A stretch of DNA of 64,000 bases, from contig JAHHHF010000072.1 of NCBI GenBank assembly GCA_019359495.1, positions 210,933 through 274,932 of the forward strand, given 5' to 3'. This document shows, piece by piece, positions 26,403-37,305 of this stretch. The translations under genes were made by a program, and so were the position numbers. The notes beneath the pieces were generated by a model. That model did no database searches and was not told the DNA's origin. It saw only the letters and a list, made by a program, of their open reading frames with translations. The stretch's first letter is position 1; each line of letters starts with the position of its first letter. The DNA comes from Goleter apudmare HA4340-LM2. Lineage in GTDB: Bacteria; Cyanobacteriota; Cyanobacteriia; Cyanobacteriales; Nostocaceae.

Positions 26403-28031
26403 TCATCCTTCTACTGGCTGTTGACCGGAAAATACTGGGGCGGTCGCACTTAATTTCAACTCTGGATGGTCTCCCTCTAACTGTTGGCAATTCCATTCAT
26501 TCCGGAATAGCAATACTGGGCGTCCCATACTATCTTTGACTGTAGTGGTGTTGAATAAACGTCCCACCTGGTTCAAAGCTTCCCAACCACCTTCCACCCA
26601 ACGGGCGACGCTGTAGGGCAACAATTCTAGTAAGGTTTCGACACCATACTCATTTTGGAGGCGAAACTGCACTACCTCAAATTGCAATTGACCTACTGCT
26701 GCCAAAATTGGATCGCGCTTGGCTTCATCAGCTGAGTACATAATTTGTACTGCGCCTTCTTCCCGCAATTCCGAAATTCCTTTTTGAAATTGCTTGAATT
26801 TTGAAGGGTTGGGGTTCCTGAGAGTGGCAAACAGTTCCGGTGAAAAATAGGGAATTCCCTCATATTCCAGTTTCTGACCTGTGTAAATTGTATCGCCGAT
26901 CGCAAAAACACCAGGATTGTTCAAACCGATCACATCACCAGGATAAGCGACATCAATCGATTCCCGTTCTTGGGCAAAGAGTTTTTGCGGGCGAGACAGG
27001 CGGACAACTTTGCCAGTCCGTGCATGATTCACCGTCATATCTTTTTCAAACTTTCCCGTACAGACCCGGATGAATGCAACCCGATCTCGGTGTTTCGGGT
27101 CCATATTCGCCTGGAGTTTAAAAACAAAGCCAGAGAATTCTGGGTAGGTAGGGGGAACTTCACCAACGCTGCTGTTATGTGTACCTGGTTTCAGGGCATA
27201 GTCGAGGAAGTACTTCAAGAATAACTCCACCCCAAAGTTAGTCATGGCACTACCAAAGAACACGGGCGTCATTTTTCCTTGATGTACCAAATCCAAATCT
27301 AGTTCCTCGCCCACTCCTTCTAACAGTTCTATATCGTTTTTTAGTTGGTGGTAAAGGTCTTGTTCTAGCAATTCTGCAATTTTGGCATCACCTAAGTCAA
27401 CTACGGTGTCACGGGCTTCACGGCTACCGTGGGCGCTACGTTCAAAGAGGTGGATTTGTTGTTGATGACGGTCAAAAACACCCTTAAAGCGATCGCCCAT
27501 ACCTATCGGCCAATTCACCGCGTAGGTCTGTAATCCCAATTCTTGCTCAATTTCGTCCAACAATTCTAACGGTTCTCTGCCTGGGCGATCGAGTTTATTC
27601 ACAAATGTGAAAATGGGAATACCCCGCATCTTACACACTTCAAACAACTTCCGGGTCTGTGGTTCCAAACCTTTAGCCACATCAATTAGCATCACTGCAT
27701 TATCTGCTGCGGCGAGGGTGCGATAAGTATCTTCACTAAAATCTTGGTGTCCGGGAGTGTCCAGTAAATTGATCTGACAATTTTGGTAGGAAAATTGCAA
27801 CACCGTGGAGGTAATAGAAATTCCCCGTTGTTGTTCCATTGCCATCCAGTCAGAAGTAGCCTTGCGCTGGGCCCGTCGCGCCTTCACCGCCCCAGCTTCA
27901 TGAATTGCCCCTCCGTAAAGTAGTAACTTTTCTGTTAGGGTAGTTTTACCCGCGTCAGGGTGAGAAATAATCGCAAAGTTGCGGCGAAGTTCAACTGCTT
28001 TATGAATATCTGACTGAAGTTCAGTTGACAT
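26403..28031 (-). CDS. prfC: peptide chain release factor 3
   Basis: GTPase that removes RF1/RF2 from the ribosome after termination. 542 aa. Seen: P-loop [16 protein letters not shown] near residue 22, switch segment [30 protein letters not shown] near 94 and the guanine motif [18 protein letters not shown] near 144; domain II and the RF3-specific C-terminal domain follow. RF3 is told from EF-G by its length and by its own C-terminal region ([20 protein letters not shown]). Confidence 0.96.
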   Translation of the reverse strand: MSTELQSDIHKAVELRRNFAIISHPDAGKTTLTEKLLLYGGAIHEAGAVKARRAQRKATSDWMAMEQQRGISITSTVLQFSYQNCQINLLDTPGHQDFSEDTYRTLAAADNAVMLIDVAKGLEPQTRKLFEVCKMRGIPIFTFVNKLDRPGREPLELLDEIEQELGLQTYAVNWPIGMGDRFKGVFDRHQQQIHLFERSAHGSREARDTVVDLGDAKIAELLEQDLYHQLKNDIELLEGVGEELDLDLVHQGKMTPVFFGSAMTNFGVELFLKYFLDYALKPGTHNSSVGEVPPTYPEFSGFVFKLQANMDPKHRDRVAFIRVCTGKFEKDMTVNHARTGKVVRLSRPQKLFAQERESIDVAYPGDVIGLNNPGVFAIGDTIYTGQKLEYEGIPYFSPELFATLRNPNPSKFKQFQKGISELREEGAVQIMYSADEAKRDPILAAVGQLQFEVVQFRLQNEYGVETLLELLPYSVARWVEGGWEALNQVGRLFNTTTVKDSMGRPVLLFRNEWNCQQLEGDHPELKLSATAPVFSGQQPVEG

Positions 28032-28591
28032 AAGTGTATTTGTTTGGTTTTAAGGTAACGTAACTTAATTTCTGACGAATCTAGCGAGTCTTTCAATCTT
28101 AAGACAATGACGCACATGATAGAGTCGTAATATCACTAACCTGGGGAATAGGGCATGAGGCATGGGGAAATAATTTTTGACCCTTAACCCTTACCAATAA
28201 CAAATGATAATTGCTGTTAGCAATAGCATATATAGGATTCATAACTAGAGGTTTGAAATACCCTCAAGGATAGCAATGGCAAATTGGTAGTTAGTAATTG
28301 CTAATTCGTGCTTCACATTTGGTAATTTTCAGGAATCTTCCCATTTCCTATTTTCCAAATTCCTCAATTAATTTACGCAAATTTTTTAGATAGTTTTCTA
28401 TAATATTTTGTCAAAGAGATGTCAGCCAAGTTGTACAATACAAAAACAAAAATGCCCCACAGCTTCATCAACAGTAGGGCATAGGACAGTTAAGCACTCC
28501 TCGTAGTCTGTCCGACAAAAGCCAGGTTTTATCCTGTTTTTGTGACGCTTTATATTGTGTCCATTTGTGTTGTTATACTTCATAAAACTTT
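28032..28591. other. divergent intergenic region prfC/hemB
   Basis: 560 bp without a gene, presumably holding both promoters. Near 28181-28208 is a short STRR-like run (CCCTTAA, CCCTTAC, CAATAAC, AAATGAT). At about 28452-28483 a hairpin ATGCCC/GGGCAT with a long loop is visible. Confidence 0.4.
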
Positions 28592-29572
28592 ATGTTTCCC
28601 ACTCATCGCCCCCGTCGTCTGCGTACCCATCCCCAATTGCGCCGCATGGTACGCGAAACTGTTCTGACAACGAGTGATTTAATTTACCCACTGTTTGCTG
28701 TAGCAGGTGAGGGAATTGCGAAGGAAGTAAAATCTATGCCTGGAGTCTACCAACTGTCGGTAGACAAAATTGTGGAGGAAGCCAAAGAAGTTTATGACTT
28801 AGGAATTCCCGCAATTATTCTCTTTGGTATTCCTGAGGATAAAGATGCTGATGCTACTGGTGCTTGGCATGATTGCGGTATCGTGCAAAAAGCAGCGACT
28901 GCGGTTAAGGCAGCAGTACCAGATTTGATTGTGGTTGCTGATACTTGTTTGTGTGAGTACACAAGTCATGGTCACTGTGGTTATCTGCAAGTGGGGGATT
29001 TGACAGGACGAGTTTTAAATGACCCCACGCTGGAACTGCTGAAAAAAACGGCTGTATCACAAGCCCAAGCAGGTGCAGATATCATCGCTCCTTCAGGGAT
29101 GATGGATGGTTTTGTACAGGCAATTCGTGCAGGCTTGGATGAGGCGGGATTTCAAGATACCCCGATTTTGTCCTATGCGGCTAAGTATGCTTCGGCTTAT
29201 TATGGGCCATTTCGAGATGCGGCTGACTCCACACCGCAATTTGGGGACAGAAGAACTTACCAAATGGACCCAGGTAACGCCCGCGAAGCAATTAAGGAAA
29301 TTGACCTGGATATTGCCGAAGGTGCTGATATGCTGATGGTAAAACCAGCCTTGGCATATATGGACATTATTTGGCGTGTGAAAGAAGCCAGTAATCTTCC
29401 CGTTGCTGCTTACAATGTCTCTGGTGAGTATTCCATGATTAAAGCCGCCGCCCTCAACGGTTGGATTGATGAGGAACGTGTGGTTATGGAAACTTTAACT
29501 GGCTTTAAACGCGCTGGTGCTGATTTGATTTTGACCTACCATGCTAAAGATGCGGCACGTTGGTTAAAGTAA
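28592..29572 (+). CDS. hemB: delta-aminolevulinic acid dehydratase (porphobilinogen synthase)
   Basis: Condenses two ALA molecules to porphobilinogen, the common tetrapyrrole step leading to chlorophyll, haem and bilins. 326 aa. Seen: metal-site segment [17 protein letters not shown] near residue 117 with the cysteines of the zinc-type site, active-site lysine segments [14 protein letters not shown] near 196 and [12 protein letters not shown] near 250. Starts at the ATG within CTTTATGTTTCCC. Confidence 0.97.
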   Translation: MFPTHRPRRLRTHPQLRRMVRETVLTTSDLIYPLFAVAGEGIAKEVKSMPGVYQLSVDKIVEEAKEVYDLGIPAIILFGIPEDKDADATGAWHDCGIVQKAATAVKAAVPDLIVVADTCLCEYTSHGHCGYLQVGDLTGRVLNDPTLELLKKTAVSQAQAGADIIAPSGMMDGFVQAIRAGLDEAGFQDTPILSYAAKYASAYYGPFRDAADSTPQFGDRRTYQMDPGNAREAIKEIDLDIAEGADMLMVKPALAYMDIIWRVKEASNLPVAAYNVSGEYSMIKAAALNGWIDEERVVMETLTGFKRAGADLILTYHAKDAARWLK

Positions 29573-29754
29573 GTTGTGTAATTGAAGATTCGGAAATCTC
29601 AAGCAGAAGAGGACACTTCCGTGGGCGGGTTTCCCGACTTGTCGAAAGTGTCCGCCACGCTCCAGGCGCTCCAGAGTAAGAGTTTGAGAGATTGAATTTT
29701 TAATTTTCATCCCTTCATTCAGCAATGTCGATATTTAAGGTGATCAAACTTTGT

Positions 29755-30127
29755 TATGGGATTCATATTTGATTTTTGAACAAATACGAGGGTGTGTTGT
29801 CGCGCAGCGCAACGCATCTGAGGTTTGAATACGGTGCGTTACACTTAATAATAATAATGCACCCTACTGGCGTGTCAACGCTAAAATGGTGCAAAAATAA
29901 AATTTGTAGTGGGAGCATCTTGCTCCCTAATGTCCAGGAAGCGGGCTAGAAGCCCGCACTACAAAAAAATAAATTTACACATTTGGGATGCTCCCAAATT
30001 GTTTGCAACATTTTAGTCTAGACACGCTACTACTGGCGTGGCAAGGCTAAAATAGTGCATTAATAAACCGCAGAGCGCCACTACACATACTTAGATTTTT
30101 TCAATAATCAAATCGGATTGTCATATA
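29755..30127 (+). mobile_element. modular MITE, copy A (diverged ends)
   Basis: 373 bp. The left end TATGGGATTCATATTTG and the right end (ATCAAATCGGATTGTCATATA) are diverged versions of the ends of the 33733 and 50210 copies. The interior holds three hairpin modules: a GGTGTGTTG...CACCC type, the GGGAGCATC/GCGGGC type at about 29905-30015, and a GGCGTGGCAAGGC type at about 30034-30080. It ends 9 bp before the Dam methylase start. Confidence 0.8.
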
Positions 30128-30136
30128 ACCACAATT

Positions 30137-31003
30137 ATGATCAAAAGTCCGCTACGGTATCCAGGTGGTAAATCAAAAGCAATTAACCAAATAGCCGAAT
30201 ATTTACCGGAGAGTTTCTCGGAGTTTCGAGAACCTTTTGTGGGTGGTGGTTCTGTATTTATCTATTTGAAGCAAAAATTTCCTCATGTAAAAATCTGGAT
30301 TAATGATTTAAACCGTGAGTTATTTCTATTTTGGCAATATGCTCAATCTCATCTACCCCAGCTAGTAGAAGAAATCCGTCGGGTTAAAGATAAATATACA
30401 AATGGCAAATTGCTATTTGCGGAATTAACAGACTTAGATACAAATAGCTTATCTGATTTTGATAGGGCAGTACGCTTTTTTGTTCTGAATAGAATTACTT
30501 TTTCCGGTACTGTAGAATCTGGTGGTTTTTCTGAGCAAGCTTTTCATAAACGTTTCACTCACTCATCAATAGAGCGTTTGGAGAAACTAGAAACAATTTT
30601 GACGACAGATGTCAAAATTACTAATTTAGATTACAGCAAATTATTGGATGTGGATGGTAATGATGTATTTATATTTTTAGATCCTCCCTATTTTATTGCT
30701 AAGAAATCTAAGTTATATGGTAAAGATGGTGATTTACATACATCTTTTGAGGATAAGAGGTTTGCTGAATTAGTTATGGAGTGTCGTCACAGTTGGCTAA
30801 TAACTTATGATGACTCACCTGAAATTAGAGAAAATTTTCAAGCTGCAAGTATGTTTGAGTGGGAATTGCAGTATGGCATGAATAACTACAAGAAAACTAC
30901 TGCTTCTAAAGGTAAAGAGTTATTCATTACCAATTATGAAAATAGCCATAATTTACATCTAGATTTTCCTGAAGCTCAACAGTTGAGTCTGAAGCTGTCG
31001 TGA
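30137..31003 (+). CDS. Dam-type DNA adenine-N6 methyltransferase (D12 class)
   Basis: 288 aa. Seen: SAM-binding FREPFVGGGSVFIYL near residue 31, catalytic FIFLDPPYFI near 180, N-terminal SPLRYPGGKSKAI and the NRITFSGTVESGGFS segment. This order (FxGxG then DPPY) defines the D12/Dam/DpnM class, usually methylating GATC. No restriction endonuclease gene is adjacent, so it looks solitary, like the conserved solitary methylases of cyanobacteria. GATC methylation would affect the many HIP1 sites, which contain GATC. The specificity is inference. Confidence 0.88.
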   Translation: MIKSPLRYPGGKSKAINQIAEYLPESFSEFREPFVGGGSVFIYLKQKFPHVKIWINDLNRELFLFWQYAQSHLPQLVEEIRRVKDKYTNGKLLFAELTDLDTNSLSDFDRAVRFFVLNRITFSGTVESGGFSEQAFHKRFTHSSIERLEKLETILTTDVKITNLDYSKLLDVDGNDVFIFLDPPYFIAKKSKLYGKDGDLHTSFEDKRFAELVMECRHSWLITYDDSPEIRENFQAASMFEWELQYGMNNYKKTTASKGKELFITNYENSHNLHLDFPEAQQLSLKLS

Positions 31004-31360
31004 TTATCCGTGATATTTGCTTGGAGGCAATGAAGTGCCTACTAAAAGCTGAAATTTACGTCTTATTGATAAGTTGTGGTATATCTCTGGCAATTAATTG
31101 GGAGATGTCTGCCGAAAGTAAGATATTTTTATAGTTTGTTAGTTAAAAACGGGGAATTTTATCTATCTTGATCTAGATATTTGGAGTTTTGAGAGAAAGT
31201 TTTGTCCGAAATAGTACAGAAGATAGCAGTTTTGGGGTTTGGCAGAGTTGGAGGCGATCGCTTATAAAAGAATATAGTTAGTAAATTTTTGTCAATAGCC
31301 ATTCTAACTGTCAATTGATTTACTAAATACGTTCTAAGTTTTTTTAGGGGAGCATGGAAT
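31004..31360. other. intergenic region upstream of XRE regulator
   Basis: 357 bp, AT-rich, no supported gene or strong hairpin. It should hold the promoter of the XRE gene. Confidence 0.35.
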
Positions 31361-31654
31361 ATGGATATGCAAGTCCTGAGAGAGCGTGCGGGTTTAAGCC
31401 GTACAGAGGTAGCCTTCAGGCTTGCAATCAGTGAAACCAGTGTTCGTAACTGGGAAGCAGGGCGAACGGAACCCACGATGACACCAAAAAAATATTTAGA
31501 AGCTTTGCGTCTGTTTCAATGTACACCTGAAGAATTGGCAGCAGCCAGCGAAAAGTCAATTAATCAGCGACACAAACGCAAACCAGGAAGACCAAAGCGC
31601 TTTCCTGATAATCAGATGACTACTCATCTGCCCGACTCTCCAGTTTGTAGCTGA
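31361..31654 (+). CDS. XRE-family DNA-binding protein
   Basis: 97 aa. An N-terminal helix-turn-helix of the Cro/C1 type covers residues 1-60: LRERAGLSRTEVAFRLAIS, then recognition helix SETSVRNWEAGRTEP. The tail (NQRHKRKPGRPKR) is basic with an AT-hook-like GRPKR core. GGGGAG stands 8 bases before the ATG at 31361. Targets unknown. It follows the Dam-type methylase on the same strand but 357 bp away, so it is not clearly co-transcribed. Confidence 0.85.
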   Translation: MDMQVLRERAGLSRTEVAFRLAISETSVRNWEAGRTEPTMTPKKYLEALRLFQCTPEELAAASEKSINQRHKRKPGRPKRFPDNQMTTHLPDSPVCS

Positions 31655-31989
31655 TTGCACAATAAATCAAGTTGGTTATCAGCTATTTTTTGCCTTGGTA
31701 TCTCTAGACATTACCGAGCAGTGAGTGTTGAGTAAGTAATCGACACTACTGAATTAAATGATATTGCTCTGAGAAATTGGTCCCTTTTTCACGGCAGAAT
31801 AGCAATAAAGCATCAGGGTAGGTTGTGAAAGAGCGCAAAGGAGAGTGGGAGAGTGATGGAAAACAAAATCAAGTCCATATTGCCTGCTTCCTAATTCCTA
31901 TTCCCAACTTCAAGTAGTGTGATCGCTCACGGTATTTGCTACGGCAGCACGATAAGATTCTAAAACAATAAGCGTAATTAAAGGTTTAA
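31655..31989. other. intergenic region upstream of pdhB
   Basis: 335 bp without a gene; presumably holds the pdhB promoter. AAAGG lies about 6 bases before the pdhB start. No other structure is recognised. Confidence 0.35.
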
Positions 31990-32973
31990 ATGGCAGAAAC
32001 TCTTTTCTTCAACGCCCTGCGGGAAGCCATTGACGAAGAAATGGCACGTGATTCCAGTGTATTCGTTCTGGGTGAAGATGTTGGACACTATGGCGGTTCC
32101 TACAAAGTTACCAAAGACCTGTACAAAAAATATGGCGAACTCCGAATTTTAGATACACCCATTGCAGAAAACAGCTTTACTGGTATGGCTGTAGGAGCAG
32201 CAATGACTGGGTTAAGACCGATCATTGAAGGCATGAACATGGGCTTTTTACTACTTGCCTTTAACCAGATAGCCAATAACGCTGGGATGCTACGTTATAC
32301 ATCCGGCGGTAATTTTAAAATTCCAATGGTGATTCGGGGCCCTGGGGGTGTAGGACGGCAATTGGGGGCAGAACACTCCCAGCGACTAGAAACTTACTTC
32401 CAAGCCGTTCCGGGGTTGAAGATTGTTGCCTGTTCCACACCTTACAACGCCAAGGGGCTACTGAAATCGGCTATCCGTGACGATAACCCGGTGTTATTCT
32501 TTGAGCATGTTCTGCTCTATAACTTGAAAGAAGACCTGCCAGAACAAGAATATCTATTGCCCTTAGATAAGGCAGAAGTTGTGCGTAGCGGTAAAGATGT
32601 CACAATTCTGACTTACTCCCGGATGCGGCATCATGTATTGCAAGCAGTGAAAACTCTGGAAAAATCAGGGTATGACCCAGAAGTGATTGACCTGATATCA
32701 CTCAAGCCTCTAGACTTTGACACCATCGGCGCATCCATCCGCAAAACCCATCGCGTGATTATCGTGGAAGAAGCAATGCGGACTGGGGGTATTGCAGCCG
32801 AAGTAATTGCCTCAATTAACGATCGCCTGTTTGATGAATTAGATGCACCAGTGCTGCGTCTGTCTTCTCAAGATATCCCCACACCATACAATGGCAATCT
32901 GGAAAGACTAACGATTGTCCAACCAGAGCAAATTGTGGAAGCTGTGGAAAAAATGGTAGCTTTGCGAGTTTAG
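31990..32973 (+). CDS. pdhB: pyruvate dehydrogenase E1 component, beta subunit
   Basis: Forms, with PdhA, the thiamine-diphosphate-dependent decarboxylase of the pyruvate dehydrogenase complex. 327 aa. Seen: [19 protein letters not shown] near residue 26 (cofactor-site Glu), [20 protein letters not shown], the [16 protein letters not shown] loop and C-terminal [17 protein letters not shown]. pdhA is not in the window. In several cyanobacteria pdhB, secD and secF are consecutive; here 1.2 kb of accessory DNA separates pdhB from secD. Confidence 0.95.
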   Translation: MAETLFFNALREAIDEEMARDSSVFVLGEDVGHYGGSYKVTKDLYKKYGELRILDTPIAENSFTGMAVGAAMTGLRPIIEGMNMGFLLLAFNQIANNAGMLRYTSGGNFKIPMVIRGPGGVGRQLGAEHSQRLETYFQAVPGLKIVACSTPYNAKGLLKSAIRDDNPVLFFEHVLLYNLKEDLPEQEYLLPLDKAEVVRSGKDVTILTYSRMRHHVLQAVKTLEKSGYDPEVIDLISLKPLDFDTIGASIRKTHRVIIVEEAMRTGGIAAEVIASINDRLFDELDAPVLRLSSQDIPTPYNGNLERLTIVQPEQIVEAVEKMVALRV

Positions 32974-33059
32974 AGCATAGGAAATGGGGCATCGGGAATG
33001 TTCAATGCCTCTTCCCTAAACTGTTTTTTGGCAAACTTGCGATCGCAATTGCTCAACTT

Positions 33060-33439
33060 TTAACGAATTACGCGCACATCCAAAGCCATCCCCAGGTTTC
33101 TCTAAGCTCTATCAGTCGTCAAAACCGGAATACTAAGCCTCAGCCCTAAACTCAAACAAGCTCGATCGCCTAGAGACAAGCCGTGGTTTCGAGTTTCTTG
33201 CCACAGCCGCCCTGTAACTTCAGCATCCTCTAACTCAAAAGAGTATATTTTCAGTCCTAGTGCTGCTAAGTCATTGTACATACCATCAACAACTACACCA
33301 GCAGCAATTGATTTCTGCATCACTCCGCCCAATTGACACTTGAAATTATAGACTCGTCTAGCACTGCTTCCACAGCCTCACTACCTGGTTCATTTTGCAA
33401 ATAGGCAAGCAAAGCTGAAGCGTCAAGAACTGCCTTCAT
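33060..33439 (-). pseudogene. vapC-like PIN-domain toxin, broken
   Basis: Reading the minus strand from the ATG at 33439 gives MKAVLDASALLAYLQNEPG, a classic PIN N-terminus, which runs into a stop right after SVNWAE near 33323. A one-base shift there restores VMQKSIAAGVVVDGM and the rest of the domain (SLGDRACLSLGLRLSIPVL, TTDRA). A second lesion, TAG at 33102-33104 where Trp is expected, precedes the normal end RNLGMALDVRVIR. PIN proteins are Mg-dependent RNases; this one carries a frameshift and a nonsense mutation. The ATG overlaps the antitoxin stop by 4 bp (ATGA). Confidence 0.85.
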
Positions 33440-33702
33440 TCATTGATCTCTCGTTCAGATTCTTGACGGCGTTCTGCCAATAAATCATTAGACAGACTGA
33501 GGTCTTTCGGCAAGTGTGAAAAGCGAGCCTTGAGCCTATGCTTAATAGTCTCCTGTTTTTCCAAAACGAGCCGCCCTGCTTCCAGACGGGCAATCAAGAT
33601 ATCTCCTGTTTCCAAGCCAAGCGATCGCCTCAGGGATGCAGGAATTACTAAGCGACCTTGAGCACCTAAATGGACTTCAGCGTATGAAGGTAATTCAGAC
33701 AT
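33436..33702 (-). CDS. AbrB/SpoVT-type antitoxin (VapB-like)
   Basis: 88 aa with an N-terminal swapped-hairpin AbrB domain: VHLGAQGRLVIPASLRRSLGL at about 10-30, then GDILIARLEAGRLVLEK. The C-terminal half (SHLPKDLSLSNDLLAERRQESEREINE) is the usual flexible toxin-wrapping tail. It binds DNA as autorepressor and normally neutralises the downstream VapC. It is intact while its toxin is broken, so it is probably a relic. ATGA overlap with the toxin shows the original operon. Confidence 0.85.
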   Translation of the reverse strand: MSELPSYAEVHLGAQGRLVIPASLRRSLGLETGDILIARLEAGRLVLEKQETIKHRLKARFSHLPKDLSLSNDLLAERRQESEREINE

Positions 33703-33732
33703 GCTAATGATTTTAGTGGCACATAATTACTA

Positions 33733-34050
33733 TATAGGACTCATATTTGATTTTTGAACAGATACGTAGTGGCGTGTCTAGACTAAAATGTTGCAAACAA
33801 TTTGGGAGCATCCCAAATGTGTAAATTTATTTTTTTGTAGTGCGGGCTTCTAGCCCGCTTCCTGGACATTAGGGAGCAAGATGCTCCCACTACAAATTTT
33901 ATTTTTGCATCATTTTAGCGTTGACACGCCAGTAGGGTGTGTTAGCGACAGCGTAACGCACCCCCCCAAAGCTTTCGGTGCGTTACGGCTTGCGCCTAAC
34001 ACACCCTACACATACTGAGATTTTTTCAGATATCAAATCGGATTCCTATA
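33733..34050 (+). mobile_element. modular MITE, copy B
   Basis: 318 bp, from TATAGGACTCATATTTGA to TCAAATCGGATTCCTATA, imperfect inverted ends of about 26 bp starting with TATAGG. The interior carries the GGGAGCATC/GCGGGC hairpin module in the orientation opposite to copies A and D, followed by a GGGTGTGTTAG...CTAACACACCC module shared with copy E. It lies in the intergenic region before secD. Confidence 0.88.
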
Positions 34051-34100
34051 TATGCCATGAATTCTTACTAGGTGACAATCAAAATAAAAGTGATCCCTCC

Positions 34101-34135
34101 CAACTCATAACTCTTAACCAAAAACTCATAACTCT
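34101..34135 (+). repeat. STRR upstream of secD
   Basis: Five 7-mers: CAACTCA, TAACTCT, TAACCAA, AAACTCA, TAACTCT. They end 44 bp before the secD ATG. Confidence 0.7.
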
Positions 34136-34179
34136 TTAAAAGAGCGCTATTATAGCCTTTGTCAGTTGCGAGTTACGGT

Positions 34180-35598
34180 ATGCAAAGACAGCGATCGCTA
34201 TTAGCCTTGATTTTAGTACTGGTAATTGCCGCCATTACGGCGATTGCCTTGATTCCCATACCCCTAGGACTTGATTTACGGGGAGGCTCACAGCTCACAA
34301 TTCGGGTGCAAACTACACCAGAGATTAAGCAAATCACCCAACGTGAATTGGAAGCTGTGCAAAAAGTCGTTGAAGGTCGGATTAATGGCCTGGGCGTTTC
34401 TGAGCCAGTAATTCAAATCGTGCCTAACTCAGATAAAATTCTCGTGCAGCTACCTGGTGTCAACGATCCAGAGCAAGCAGAACGGGTGTTAGGGGGTACG
34501 GCGCAATTGGAATTCCGCATCCAAAAACCTGGTACAGAAACTCAACTGTTTGCCTTCCAAGCTTCCAGAGCCGAACTCAGAGCCAAGCAAGAAGAGTTAA
34601 GAAAATCCTCGGACACTGCGGCGATTGCGAAAAATCAAGAAGAGTTACAAAAAAATAACGAAGCGATCGCTGAATTGTTTGAAAGCACCAACCCGCCTTT
34701 GACAGGTCAATTTCTGGAAGATGCTTACGGTGAACCTACTCAAGGTAGTGACAATTGGAATGTTGCCCTGCGCTTCAATCAAAAGGGTGGCGAACTGTTT
34801 GCTGGACTAACCAAGAACCTCGCCGGGACTGGGCGTAGCATCGGCGTTTTTGTAGACAATGCACTCATCAGCGCTCCCAATGTCCCACCAGAATTTGCCG
34901 CTACCGGGATTACCGGTGGTCGTGCTGTGATTACAGGTCGGTTTACGACCCAAGAAGCCAATGATTTAGGGGTGCAGTTACGTGGTGGAGCATTACCAGT
35001 ACCTGTGGAAATTGCGGAAATCCGCACAGTTGGGGCAACCTTGGGTAAAGACAGTATTCAAAGCAGTATCTACGCTGGTTTAGGTGGCTTGGCTTTAGTG
35101 TTAATATTTATGGTAGTGTATTATAGACTACCAGGACTAATTGCCGATATTGCTTTAGTAATTTACGCTTTGCTTACCTGGGCTAGCTTTGCCTTGTTGG
35201 GTGTGACTTTAACTCTGCCAGGGATTGCTGGCTTTATACTCAGTATAGGGATGGCAGTAGATGCCAATGTACTCATTTTTGAACGGACACGAGAAGAATT
35301 GCGAGCAGGCAAAACCCTATATCGTTCTGTAGAGTCGGGATTTTACCGCGCCTTTTCGAGTATTTTAGATGGCAACGTGACGACAGTTATTGCCTGTGTA
35401 GCACTATTCTGGCTAGGGGCAGGTTTAGTCAAAGGTTTTGCACTAACTCTGGGCTTAGGGGTAGCAATGAGTATGTTTAGCGCTATTACTTGTAGTCGTA
35501 CCTTCATGTTTTTAGCAATTTCCATGCCGGCACTCCGCAAACCAGAACTTTTCTGTCCGAACCTGCCAGCACCAAATAAGGCAGAGGTAGCACGATGA
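34180..35598 (+). CDS. secD: protein translocase subunit SecD
   Basis: Membrane partner of SecYEG that uses proton motive force to help pull proteins out of the translocon. From the ATG at 34180 the protein is 472 aa; a TTG at 34159 would add seven residues. Seen: N-terminal helix ([19 protein letters not shown]), [14 protein letters not shown], the large periplasmic domain, and five C-terminal helices including [24 protein letters not shown]. It overlaps secF by 4 bp (ATGA), so they are translationally coupled. Confidence 0.96.
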   Translation: MQRQRSLLALILVLVIAAITAIALIPIPLGLDLRGGSQLTIRVQTTPEIKQITQRELEAVQKVVEGRINGLGVSEPVIQIVPNSDKILVQLPGVNDPEQAERVLGGTAQLEFRIQKPGTETQLFAFQASRAELRAKQEELRKSSDTAAIAKNQEELQKNNEAIAELFESTNPPLTGQFLEDAYGEPTQGSDNWNVALRFNQKGGELFAGLTKNLAGTGRSIGVFVDNALISAPNVPPEFAATGITGGRAVITGRFTTQEANDLGVQLRGGALPVPVEIAEIRTVGATLGKDSIQSSIYAGLGGLALVLIFMVVYYRLPGLIADIALVIYALLTWASFALLGVTLTLPGIAGFILSIGMAVDANVLIFERTREELRAGKTLYRSVESGFYRAFSSILDGNVTTVIACVALFWLGAGLVKGFALTLGLGVAMSMFSAITCSRTFMFLAISMPALRKPELFCPNLPAPNKAEVAR

Positions 35599-36590
35599 AA
35601 CTTAGTATTAACAAATCACGATCGCTTTGGTGGGCTATTTCTGCCGCCATTATATTGGCTGGTATCGCCTCAATGGTGATTTCTTGGCAAAATCCTCAGA
35701 TTCGCGCCCCTTTACGTCCTAGTTTAGATTTTGTCGGTGGTACAAGATTGCAGTTAGAGCGAGACTGTACTAAACCAGGTAACTGCGACCAGCCCATAGA
35801 TATTAATTTAGTCAGAGAAGTGGCTAGAGCACAGGGACTAGGTGACAGCAGCATCCAAATTATCGCTGACAAAGAGACAAAAGCCGAAAATGGCATATTA
35901 ATTCGCACAAAAAACTTAGATCGTGAGCAGCGCACCAAGTTACAAGCTGCCTTAACTGAAAAAATTGGTACTTTTGACGAACAAAAAAACCAGCTTGATA
36001 CTGTCGGGCCTACTCTAGGGCGGGAGTTATTTACCTCTGGTGTAGTGGCTTTGGTTGTCTCATTTTTGGGCATAATTGCTTACTTGAGTGTCCGCTTCCA
36101 GTTGGACTATGCCATATTTGCGATCGTGGCCTTGTTTCATGATGTCTTAATTACCGCAGGCATTTTTTCGATTTTGGGTTTGGTATTTGGTACAGAAGTA
36201 GACAGCCTGTTTATTGTTGCTCTACTCACAATTACAGGGTTTTCGGTCAATGATACAGTAGTAATATACGATCGCATCCGGGAAACACTACAAACTAACC
36301 CCAACTGCCCCATAGCTGACATTGTTGATGATGCAGTTAATCAGACACTAGGACGCTCAATCAACACCACCTTAACAACTATGTTGTCGTTATTCGCCAT
36401 CTTTTTGTTTGGTGGCGAAACACTGAAAAACTTCGCCCTAGCCCTAATTATTGGCTTCAGTGCCGGTGCTTATTCCAGCATCTTTGTTGCTAGTACTCTC
36501 CTAACATCCTGGCGAGAACGTACAGGTCAATCCCCAGTTTTAGCTACTCCCCAAGCAGTTGATACATCTGCTAGTTCCCAGGATAGCTAA
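35595..36590 (+). CDS. secF: protein translocase subunit SecF
   Basis: 331 aa, six membrane helices. Seen: N-terminal helix, [13 protein letters not shown] near residue 42, periplasmic domain, [20 protein letters not shown], and [17 protein letters not shown] with the motif of the SecDF proton path. Its ATG lies within the secD stop. The C-terminal tail ([14 protein letters not shown]) is hydrophilic. Confidence 0.96.
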   Translation: MKLSINKSRSLWWAISAAIILAGIASMVISWQNPQIRAPLRPSLDFVGGTRLQLERDCTKPGNCDQPIDINLVREVARAQGLGDSSIQIIADKETKAENGILIRTKNLDREQRTKLQAALTEKIGTFDEQKNQLDTVGPTLGRELFTSGVVALVVSFLGIIAYLSVRFQLDYAIFAIVALFHDVLITAGIFSILGLVFGTEVDSLFIVALLTITGFSVNDTVVIYDRIRETLQTNPNCPIADIVDDAVNQTLGRSINTTLTTMLSLFAIFLFGGETLKNFALALIIGFSAGAYSSIFVASTLLTSWRERTGQSPVLATPQAVDTSASSQDS

Positions 36591-36856
36591 CTAATTATTA
36601 AGTAGCTCAGTGTTAAAAATTATCGTTATGGCAAGGCAGGAGGGAAGAGGGGTTTAGCTGTATTTACCTTTCTTCACATAGTTTTGGTTTTTCCCACCGA
36701 GTTACTTAATTCGTAATTCTTAGTTAAGAAATAGTCATAAACAAATCATTCAATTACGAATTATTTTCAGCTATCGTTGTGTTTCATAAATGGGTGAAAG
36801 CATTTGCAATTTTGATTTGGGAATTGCTAACCCATGCCTTGTAATTTTGTGCTGTT

Positions 36857-37249
36857 ATGGATCAACCTGAACAAACATTAATAAATGACTCTTCCTTTGC
36901 TCAACAAGTGCAAAGACTACACCAGCTAACAGTATATGGCAGATGGTTATTTGTCAGCTGTTTGTGGCTGATCATTGCGCCTCTTTGTTTGTGGAATCTA
37001 CATGCAGAAATTGCTCTATGGCAAGAATACTTTACTTGGGTAGCAGTGCGCTATGGACTCTTTTATCATCCCCTAGCTACCCTTGGTTTAGCATTTTGCG
37101 TCGGGATGACGGCTGCTGTTCTAATTTGGCAAAGTCGGAATATTCTACTTGGGCTACCACCACAAGAAAAGCAACGTTTAGAAAAGCAGGTGTGTCGTAT
37201 CCGTCAGCAAGGGCCGAGTCATCCTCTGTGGAAGTGGGTTTGTCATTGA
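36857..37249 (+). CDS. hypothetical two-helix membrane protein
   Basis: 130 aa, not recognised. Two hydrophobic segments (about 31-52, WLFVSCLWLIIAPLCLWNL, and about 72-93, PLATLGLAFCVGMTAAVLIW) flank an aromatic loop. The C-terminus is basic. It precedes the aminotransferase by 52 bp on the same strand, with an STRR between them, so co-transcription is possible. Confidence 0.65.
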   Translation: MDQPEQTLINDSSFAQQVQRLHQLTVYGRWLFVSCLWLIIAPLCLWNLHAEIALWQEYFTWVAVRYGLFYHPLATLGLAFCVGMTAAVLIWQSRNILLGLPPQEKQRLEKQVCRIRQQGPSHPLWKWVCH

Positions 37250-37254
37250 CGAAG

Positions 37255-37305
37255 TAACAATAACAAATGACAAATGCCAAATAACAAATGCCAAATGCCA
37301 AATGA
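37255..37305 (+). repeat. STRR containing the aminotransferase start codon
   Basis: Seven 7-bp units of the type TRMCAAA (TAACAAA, TGACAAA, TGCCAAA and so on). The last unit, CCAAATGAC, supplies the ATG of the following gene. Confidence 0.85.
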
